Made by a program: the position numbers and the translations under genes. From contig JAPLSR010000157.1 of NCBI GenBank assembly GCA_026398545.1, forward strand, positions 1 through 19,069: a stretch of DNA of 19,069 nt. The letters are read 5' to 3'. Of this stretch, positions 6,683 through 13,407 are shown piece after piece; within the stretch, counting starts at the first letter, position 1, and the number at the start of each line of letters is the position of its first letter. The notes beneath the pieces were generated by a model, which was not told the DNA's origin, ran no database searches, and saw only the letters and a list, made by a program, of their open reading frames with translations. The DNA is from Candidatus Sumerlaeota bacterium (lineage in GTDB: Bacteria > Sumerlaeota > Sumerlaeia > MWCT01).

Positions 6683-8824
6683 ATGATACTCAATTTTCTG
6701 AATCCCCTCTTTTTGATTGGTCTTATTGCCGTGGCGGCGCCTGTTCTCCTGCATATCCTGAGCAGGCAAAAACGCCGCCGCATCCCATTCAGCACCCTTT
6801 ACTTCCTGCGAAAAATTGATGTCCAATCCGCCAAGCGTCATAAACTCACAGATATCCTCCTTCTCCTCCTCCGCACGCTGATGCTTCTCCTTATCACACT
6901 TGCACTGGCAAGACCGGTCTTGCGCCCTGCAAACCGCCACGCCCCTTCTATAGGCGAGGCAACTCGCATCATTATTCTTGATGATTCCTACAGCACACGC
7001 CTAAAGCACGAGCAACGACCCCTTTTTGAACGGGAACGCGAGTTTGCCAGAGCGGCAGTGGAGACCCTGCGCTCCGGAGACGATGCCGCCATTCTCATGA
7101 GCAGTGGGTTTGATTCACCCGGAACTGCTTCTCCCACAGGCAACACTGCCATCCTCCTTGATGCGGTGGAAAAATCCGCCCCGTCGGATTCAGGAACCCC
7201 GCTTGCGTCCGCCTTAGAGCGCGCCATCTCCATCCTTGCACAGTCCCAAAAGCCTCTAAATGAAATCATCCTCATCACCGATATGCAGAAACACGCCTTC
7301 GCGCCGCCCGATGCCATGCCAAATGAGGAAATGCGTAAAATCCGTCCGCAGATTTACATCTGCCCTGTCCGTGCCGGACAAAATATCTCAAACATGACCA
7401 TCGAGAAGGTCTTTATAACATCTCCCCTTCCCCTTGCAGGATTCCCCGTTATCATGGAAGCAACGGTTCGCAATCAAACCGAACGAGCCCTTGACTCAAC
7501 CGCAAATCTCTGGACCGGCAACGAGCTGCTTATGCAGAAAAAACTCTCCATTCCCCCATCCGCCTCCACCATCGCCACATTCACCTTTTCACCGAAATCC
7601 ACCTCGGAAAAAAGCGGCTATCTGACTGTTGAATCGGACGACCTAGACTCGGACAACACCTATTATTTCAACATTGGTATTCTAAAATCCCTTCACACCC
7701 TCATTGTCACCTCTGAAGGGACACACGTGATGGAAAAGGATGGCTCCCTGTTTCTTGCCACAGCCCTGGAACCACTTGAAACCGGGGATGCAGAAGCGCC
7801 GTCAGGCGGGGTGGATTATGCCTCTCCTGATGACCTGGCAAGCATTTCCCTGAAGACTTACTCTATCCTTTTTTTTGTTGATGTCATAGACATAGCTGAG
7901 ACTCCGCGCGAAGCCCTCAAGAAATTCATAAGGGACGGTGGGTGTGCACTGTTTTTCCTCGGGTCATCCCCGAACACTAACTCATCCAGCGGGTCTATTT
8001 ACACGGACCCAGACTTCTTCCCATTCATTATTCAGGACACATGGGAGGTAAATGCAGGGGAAGGCGCAACGGATTTTGGCGAATGGGACCGCACCCATCC
8101 TGTGACACAATCCCTGAGAAAAATCCCCAATCTGGATTTTTCCACCGTGAGTTTTTATAAGGGATGGCGAGTAAGATTTCACACCGCAGATACCACGGCA
8201 CGCATCCTGGTATATACACGCAACGACAACCCCCTGATTATCGAGAACAACCGCGGCAAGGGCAGGATTGTCACATTTGCCTCGGGCCTCTCCCCCGAAT
8301 GGAATAATCTTGCCTCGCGCCCTGTCTTCATCCCCTTACTTTATGAATTGATTAAAAACCTCCTTGAATCCAAAAGCAGGGTCTATGCCACGGTGGGAGA
8401 CTCCATCAAACTCCCCATGACCGGACCTCTTGAAGTTACCACACCAGACGGGACAAAATATACAGTCACACCGGAAAAGGGAGAATCGACTTTCAATCAC
8501 ACCCGCCTTGCAGGAAACTATACCTGTCATGCCACGCAGACGGCTGGCGCCATAGATGACGTATTTTCCGTCAATGTGGACCCTGCGGAAGGCAATATGG
8601 AATGGATATCCAACAATGAGGCGAAAAAACTCTTCCCAGAGGTTGCGAATGTGACAGTTTGCCCGTCACCGGAAAGTCTTGGGTTGATTCTTGCGGAGGG
8701 ACGGGAGGGAAAGGCGCTCTGGCATTATTTAATGCTGGGGGCGCTTTTACTCTTTCTTCTGGAAAGTCATCTTGCAGGGAGACTTCTGCCACGGAAGGAA
8801 AAAGGGACTGGGGAAACCGGATGA
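6683..8824 (+). CDS. BatA-type membrane protein with VWA domain
   Basis: A 713-residue membrane protein. Residues 1-80 match the aerotolerance-regulator N-terminal (BatA) domain: FLNPLFLIGLIAVAAPVLLHI, a basic loop with IPFSTLYFLR, then a second membrane helix (about 58-76). A von Willebrand A domain follows with an intact metal-ion-dependent adhesion site: D100-x-S102-x-S104 in LDDSYST, Thr172 in SGTPLASAL, and Asp200 in ILITDM. Residues about 335-560 form a GATase1-like segment (YSILFFVDVIDI, GKGRIVTFASGL). A C-terminal helix lies at about 680-697. BatA-like proteins belong to MoxR/DUF58/VWA clusters implicated in envelope assembly or stress resistance. The stop codon overlaps the next start as ATGA, so translation is coupled. 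No strong ribosome binding site is seen at its own start. Confidence 0.87.
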   Translation: MILNFLNPLFLIGLIAVAAPVLLHILSRQKRRRIPFSTLYFLRKIDVQSAKRHKLTDILLLLLRTLMLLLITLALARPVLRPANRHAPSIGEATRIIILDDSYSTRLKHEQRPLFEREREFARAAVETLRSGDDAAILMSSGFDSPGTASPTGNTAILLDAVEKSAPSDSGTPLASALERAISILAQSQKPLNEIILITDMQKHAFAPPDAMPNEEMRKIRPQIYICPVRAGQNISNMTIEKVFITSPLPLAGFPVIMEATVRNQTERALDSTANLWTGNELLMQKKLSIPPSASTIATFTFSPKSTSEKSGYLTVESDDLDSDNTYYFNIGILKSLHTLIVTSEGTHVMEKDGSLFLATALEPLETGDAEAPSGGVDYASPDDLASISLKTYSILFFVDVIDIAETPREALKKFIRDGGCALFFLGSSPNTNSSSGSIYTDPDFFPFIIQDTWEVNAGEGATDFGEWDRTHPVTQSLRKIPNLDFSTVSFYKGWRVRFHTADTTARILVYTRNDNPLIIENNRGKGRIVTFASGLSPEWNNLASRPVFIPLLYELIKNLLESKSRVYATVGDSIKLPMTGPLEVTTPDGTKYTVTPEKGESTFNHTRLAGNYTCHATQTAGAIDDVFSVNVDPAEGNMEWISNNEAKKLFPEVANVTVCPSPESLGLILAEGREGKALWHYLMLGALLLFLLESHLAGRLLPRKEKGTGETG

Positions 8825-11094
8825 AATGGAAATTTCAAACTATAAAGCATGAAAAAGCGGCAGGATTAACTCGTGCGCTCGCCTCTATCGTGGGGGTGCA
8901 TTTTGGTGGTTTCTGGAACCTCCCCCTCATGACGGTCACAATCATACTTGTTCTACTCTCCCTTGTTCACTGGAATCGCCCGGCGAAGCAGGCGTTAGGG
9001 AGATGGTCGCGAAGACTTCTGTTATTAAGGTTTCCCGCCGCCTTTATCCTTCTCCTGTTTGTCTTCAATCCAACGCTCATTTTTCAAAAAACCGGGGCAA
9101 GAAAAGGACATGTGGCTATGCTCATTGACACCTCCAGAAGCATGGAACGGAAAGACTCCACTGGTGGACTTGCCAGACTGGACTCCGTAAAAAGGCTCCT
9201 TGGAGAGACTTCATTCATATCGGATATCAGTAAATGGACAGAACCCTCCTTTTTTACATTTCACTCAAATGTTCAGCCGCTTGCGGATGCAAGAAAGATT
9301 CAGGACATGCGGTCACAGGGTGAGTCAACCAATCTCGCAGATGCCCTGAATCACCTCCGGCGCAATAGCCCCAGGGAAGGTTGGACCGGCGTCATCCTAT
9401 TTACAGATGGAAGGTCAACTGCAAACGACTCAGCCCCTGCCGCCTCGAAATCGCTCGGTTGCCCTGTTTATGTCGTTGGTGTGGGCAGAAAATCCACAGA
9501 CGACTCTCCCCTCACGGATGTGGGCATTTTACGTGTGGAGGCAAATCCCACTGCCATCCTGAATCAACCCACAACCCTCAGGCTCGGACTCCTCCAGCAG
9601 GGCATGACCGGGGCAATGGTCACAGTGCGGCTGAAGGAAGGTGAAAATGTCCTCGCGGAAAAAACCCGCAATCTCACTGAGGAGAGTGAGCAGGAATTCT
9701 CACTTGAATTTACACCACGTAAAAAGGGTCTCAGGCAACTTTCCCTTGAGATTCTTAAAGACCCGCGCGACCAGATTCCGGAAAATAACAAAGCCGACTT
9801 TACATTGCCAGTTACTGATGCCCGGCTCAAAGTCCTCTATGTGGAAGGGACATTGCGCTGGGAGTATAAATTTTTGAAGCGCACCCTGACAATGGACCCG
9901 TTTATTGAACCAACCTTCCTCCTTCGTACCACGGCAGACCAGGCGTTCCAACAATCCGGGGGCGAGACGCTCAAGGATGGTTTTCCCACCTCCCCTGACG
10001 CCCTCTCAAAATTTGATGTAATCATCCTCGGGGATATCCCAAAGGCATTCCTTTCCGATGAACAGGTCTCAGCGCTGGAGACCTTCGTTGGTGACAGGGG
10101 CGGCGGGCTTATCATCACCGGCGGATATCATATCCTCTGTTCGGGGGAATATGCCCAGACACCTCTGACAAAACTCCTCCCCGTTCAGCCTGCCACCGCA
10201 AATAAAACACTCATCCAGGGGGAATTCAGTCTTGAAGCCGAGCCACACGCCAAGACTCATGAAATACTTAAAGGAATAATATCTAACCTGAGTGAAGTCA
10301 GGCTTGAACGCTGGTATCCGGTGGGGAATGCGAAGGCTGGGGCGGAGGTGCTGCTCCGCCGCCGAGGCAAAACGGGAGAAGCCGGGATTTTCCTCGCCAT
10401 CCAGCCTTATGGTAAGGGACGAGTCCTTTTCCTTGCCTCGGATGACCTCTGGCGTCTGAGCTTCCGACGAAAAAAAACGGATGAACCGGGTGTGGGCGAC
10501 TTGATTTATCTTCAGGGGGCAAGATGGGTTGCAAGGCAGGACATGGCTGATGACAAAACAGCCCCGCTCTTTCTACCACATCTGGACAGGTTTTCCTATG
10601 AACCGGGGAGCGTCGCAACCCTCCATGTGCAATGGAATAAAGGCAGACTCGGAGAGGAAAACCCGAAAATGGAAGGAACCCTTTTGCATGGAGGAAATGT
10701 TGAGACGACTCTTGATTTCATAAAAAATGGGGCTTATGATTTTACTGCCCATTTCAACCTGACAAAAGAGGGCACGTATGAGGTCAGTTTGAAAGGCTCA
10801 ATGACAAATCAGAGCGAAACACAATCATTAAAATTCCTTGTGGGACGTCCCTGGCGCGAGATGGAATCATTGAGCATTGACGAAACAACCCTCCGCGCAA
10901 TTGCAGAGGAGACCTCCAGCGGATATTACACACTCCTGAATGCGGGTGAGATTGCAAAACGCCTGCCCAGGGACATCAGAGTGGAAAGAAGCCGGATTGA
11001 AAAGGAGGCAACCTCCGGTCCCGGATGGTTCATCGCCTTTTTCTTACTCATGTGCCTTGAATGGTTCTTGCGGCGCCGCAGGGGGCTTATCTGA
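8821..11094 (+). CDS. VWA and GATase1-like domain membrane protein
   Basis: A 757-residue protein starting at the ATGA overlap with the preceding gene; GGGGA precedes the ATG by about 7 bases. The open frame runs back to 8659, but that extension overlaps the upstream gene and is rejected. Two membrane helices (about 33-50 and 66-82) precede a VWA domain with a complete metal site: D103-x-S105-x-S107 in LIDTSRSM, Thr170 in GESTNLADAL, Asp196 in LFTDGRST. An Ig-like segment (about 230-330) follows. A class I glutamine-amidotransferase-like domain (about 336-570) carries VLYVEGTLRWEYKFLKR, FDVIILGDIP, GGGLIITGG and LTKLLPV; these domains usually lack amidotransferase chemistry. A C-terminal helix lies at about 735-752. 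It is a paralogue-like partner of the BatA-type protein, likely in the same envelope complex. Confidence 0.87.
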   Translation: MKWKFQTIKHEKAAGLTRALASIVGVHFGGFWNLPLMTVTIILVLLSLVHWNRPAKQALGRWSRRLLLLRFPAAFILLLFVFNPTLIFQKTGARKGHVAMLIDTSRSMERKDSTGGLARLDSVKRLLGETSFISDISKWTEPSFFTFHSNVQPLADARKIQDMRSQGESTNLADALNHLRRNSPREGWTGVILFTDGRSTANDSAPAASKSLGCPVYVVGVGRKSTDDSPLTDVGILRVEANPTAILNQPTTLRLGLLQQGMTGAMVTVRLKEGENVLAEKTRNLTEESEQEFSLEFTPRKKGLRQLSLEILKDPRDQIPENNKADFTLPVTDARLKVLYVEGTLRWEYKFLKRTLTMDPFIEPTFLLRTTADQAFQQSGGETLKDGFPTSPDALSKFDVIILGDIPKAFLSDEQVSALETFVGDRGGGLIITGGYHILCSGEYAQTPLTKLLPVQPATANKTLIQGEFSLEAEPHAKTHEILKGIISNLSEVRLERWYPVGNAKAGAEVLLRRRGKTGEAGIFLAIQPYGKGRVLFLASDDLWRLSFRRKKTDEPGVGDLIYLQGARWVARQDMADDKTAPLFLPHLDRFSYEPGSVATLHVQWNKGRLGEENPKMEGTLLHGGNVETTLDFIKNGAYDFTAHFNLTKEGTYEVSLKGSMTNQSETQSLKFLVGRPWREMESLSIDETTLRAIAEETSSGYYTLLNAGEIAKRLPRDIRVERSRIEKEATSGPGWFIAFFLLMCLEWFLRRRRGLI

Positions 11095-11118
11095 TACAGT
11101 TGCCGGAGGAAGTCAAAT

Positions 11119-12126
11119 ATGGAAAGGGAGCGCATTGGATTCACAACCACAATTCCGGTCGAAATCATTCTTGCCGCCGGAGATGTCCCAATAGACTTGA
11201 ACAACATCTTTGTGTCAAGCGCCGATGCGGGGGATTTTATCCGCAGGGCGGAGATGGATGGCTATCCACGAAACCTCTGTTCATGGATAAAGGGAATTTA
11301 TGGTTCGGTGATGATGTCCGCTCCCGTTGACCGCATCATAATTGTCACAGAGGGCGACTGCTCCAACACGATTTCCATGCTTGAGACCTTCCAGGTTATG
11401 GCTGGCGCCCCCCCAATCATAACATTTAATTTCCCCCATAACAGGGACGCCTCCCGCTTGGAAGTTGAGATGCGCCGCCTATCTTCCGCCCTCGGCACAA
11501 CCCTTGAAGCGGCGGAGGAAAAACGCCGCGCCCTTCTCTCCCTGCGGAATAAACTCAGGCGTCTTGATGACCTCACATGGAAGACCAGCCAGGTAACGGG
11601 CGGGGAAAACCATCTCTATCTTGTCTCATCAAGCGACTTTGGCGGCGACCCGGAGGTCTTTGAAAGGCGGCTTGATGCCTTCCTTGAGGAGGCGGAAAAA
11701 CGTCCGTCAGGGCGCCCAAAGATACGGCTCGCCTTTGCAGGCGTCCCTCCTATCTTTTCCAACCTTTATCAATACTTAAGCGACCATGGGGCTGAGATTA
11801 TCCTGAACGAAATGCAACGTCAGTTCAGCATGCCTTATGACTGTGAGTCCCTTGTAGAGCAGTATTTACTATACACATATCCCTATGATGTCTTTTCCCG
11901 TCTGAAGGATTTAGCGGTTGAAATCAAACGCCGCCGGGTGCATGGGCTTATTCATTACGTTCAGGCATTTTGCCACCGCGGAATAGAAGACATCGTCCTC
12001 CGTCATGAGCTGGATATCCCTATCCTGACCCTTGAAGGGGACGCACCGGGACAAATAGATGCCCGCACCCGCCTGCGCCTTGAAACCTTCCTTGAGCTTA
12101 TCCAGTCAAAGGTGCAAAATGGCTGA
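11119..12126 (+). CDS. 2-hydroxyacyl-CoA dehydratase D-component (HgdB/BcrC)-like Fe-S protein
   Basis: A compact 335-residue protein of the HgdB/FldB/BcrC superfamily. Family landmarks are GFTTTIPVEIILAAGDVPIDL (7-27, cf. GY.C.Y.P.EIi.AaG..P.rl), Cys54 in NLCSWIKG, Cys81 in EGDCSNTI, Cys285 in YVQAFCHRGIED, and PILTLEGDAPGQIDARTRLRLETFLE (301-326). The three cysteines occupy positions that bind a [4Fe-4S] cluster in dehydratase subunits. Known members are radical dehydratases or reductases activated by an ATP-dependent Fe-S activator (HgdC/BcrAD type). Neither that activator nor a partner subunit is in the window. The start is fixed by GGAGG (11105-11109), 9 bases before the ATG and 24 bases after the previous stop. 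Its place between VWA and DUF58 genes is unusual. Its reaction is unknown. Confidence 0.8.
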   Translation: MERERIGFTTTIPVEIILAAGDVPIDLNNIFVSSADAGDFIRRAEMDGYPRNLCSWIKGIYGSVMMSAPVDRIIIVTEGDCSNTISMLETFQVMAGAPPIITFNFPHNRDASRLEVEMRRLSSALGTTLEAAEEKRRALLSLRNKLRRLDDLTWKTSQVTGGENHLYLVSSSDFGGDPEVFERRLDAFLEEAEKRPSGRPKIRLAFAGVPPIFSNLYQYLSDHGAEIILNEMQRQFSMPYDCESLVEQYLLYTYPYDVFSRLKDLAVEIKRRRVHGLIHYVQAFCHRGIEDIVLRHELDIPILTLEGDAPGQIDARTRLRLETFLELIQSKVQNG

Positions 12127-12192
12127 AGGTTATGATTTGTGCCGCGATGAGTAACCCCATGAAATGTTTTTGGTTTGATTTCACATCAGACA

Positions 12193-12226
12193 TTATTCAT
12201 AATTGATTTTGTATTTACATGAATAA
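12193..12226. repeat. Inverted repeat upstream of the DUF58 gene
   Basis: TTATTCAT (12193-12200) and ATGAATAA (12219-12226) are perfect 8-bp arms around an 18-base spacer. They lie in the 114-base gap, the longest one inside the operon. It may be a regulator binding site or an RNA hairpin. No strong promoter was identified beside it. Confidence 0.4.
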
Positions 12227-12240
12227 ACAATGGACTAAAA

Positions 12241-13407
12241 ATGTCGCATTTGATAAAAAAATTCATTGGCAAACTGTGGCGGCTGGTTAAACGCTGGTTC
12301 AGCGTCAGACGCGAATATCGCATCACCCTGGAAGGGATTCTCTTCGTCATAATCACCTTCTTCATCGGGTTTGCCGCCATCAATACAAGCACCAATCTCC
12401 TTTACCTCATCATGTCCATGATGCTTTCCTTCTTCATTATCTCCGGTATCCTATCCACCAGCACACTCAAGAAAATCACAGTCAAAAGGCTGGCGGTCCG
12501 CCACATAAGCGCCTTAGAGAATGCTGTTATTCAGATTGAAGTGAAAAATGACAAAAGGGTGATGCACTCCCACTCCCTCAGGGTGATGGATTATCTGGAT
12601 ACTGGTGAGCTGGTTGGTGTGAGTTATCTATCACACATTGCCCCACGCTCAGGGCGCACCGCCTCATACATGGTCAAGTTTCCCCGCCGAGGACTCTTTA
12701 TGCTATCCCATATCCGGGTTGTGTCGCGGTTTCCATTTGGATTTTTCGAGCGCGCCATCCTGACAAAACAGCCTCAGGAAATCCTGGTTTATCCACAAAT
12801 CATTGACATCCAACCCATCCTTGAGGCATCCAACATTGACCTCGGGGAATATGAGTCCGGACGCAAAGGACCCGGACACAGTCTTCATGGCCTCCGGGAA
12901 TACACATCGGCGGACAGCGCCCGCTTTATTCACTGGAAGGTTTCAGCCCGCTCCAATAAAATCATGGTAAGGGAATTTGAGAAGGAGGAAAAAAAGAAGG
13001 TCACGCTCCTTTTAAATAATGCCATCCCCTCTCCCATTCCGGTGGATTGTTACGAGTTTTTTGAACAGGCTGTCATCTATACCGCATCTCTTGCCAACTA
13101 CCTTATAGGGCAGGAATTTCAAGTGCAACTGGAGACTGCCTCGGGACGTGTGCCGTTTGGCGTGGGACTATCTCATCTTTTCAGGGTTATGCGTGCCCTT
13201 GCGCTGATTCAGCTGGAAGAAAAAGAGCCTGCGTTCCCCAAGCTGCCAACAGACGCTGAATCTACAAATATCTTTATCCACTTCAACCCGCGCCAGGTCA
13301 TGCCTTCATATCCGCCGGACTTTGCCCAGACTATTGATATCACGAAAATAAAAATCTTTCCATCACCAGCGGGAACTATCCATCATGTCGGAGGGAAAAA
13401 ATTATGA
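12241..13407 (+). CDS. DUF58 family membrane protein
   Basis: A 388-residue protein with two N-terminal membrane helices (about 30-48 and 52-72), a beta-rich region (PFGFFERA around 165-172), and the DUF58 signature LHGLREYTSADSARFIHWK (215-233). This is followed by SARSNKIMVREFEKEE, then a VWA-like strand (VTLLLNN). DUF58 proteins are core members of MoxR-linked clusters, in which an AAA+ ATPase acts on membrane-bound VWA-like proteins; their molecular role remains unclear. The start lacks a strong ribosome binding site. The 3' end overlaps the next gene by ATGA, so the large secreted protein downstream is translationally coupled. No moxR gene is adjacent, which departs from the usual moxR-DUF58-VWA order. 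Confidence 0.88.
   Translation: MSHLIKKFIGKLWRLVKRWFSVRREYRITLEGILFVIITFFIGFAAINTSTNLLYLIMSMMLSFFIISGILSTSTLKKITVKRLAVRHISALENAVIQIEVKNDKRVMHSHSLRVMDYLDTGELVGVSYLSHIAPRSGRTASYMVKFPRRGLFMLSHIRVVSRFPFGFFERAILTKQPQEILVYPQIIDIQPILEASNIDLGEYESGRKGPGHSLHGLREYTSADSARFIHWKVSARSNKIMVREFEKEEKKKVTLLLNNAIPSPIPVDCYEFFEQAVIYTASLANYLIGQEFQVQLETASGRVPFGVGLSHLFRVMRALALIQLEEKEPAFPKLPTDAESTNIFIHFNPRQVMPSYPPDFAQTIDITKIKIFPSPAGTIHHVGGKKL

Noticed and set aside
7869..7876. A run of eight T bases in the BatA-type gene as a possible frameshift site.
   Set aside because: The reading frame continues smoothly through it with family-like sequence on both sides, and there is no alternative frame product or downstream structure.
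8659..8820. A longer N-terminus for the second VWA protein, 54 residues more.
   Set aside because: It would overlap the end of the preceding gene by more than 160 bases; the ATG at 8821 has a ribosome binding site and an ATGA coupling, and begins a normal membrane N-terminus.
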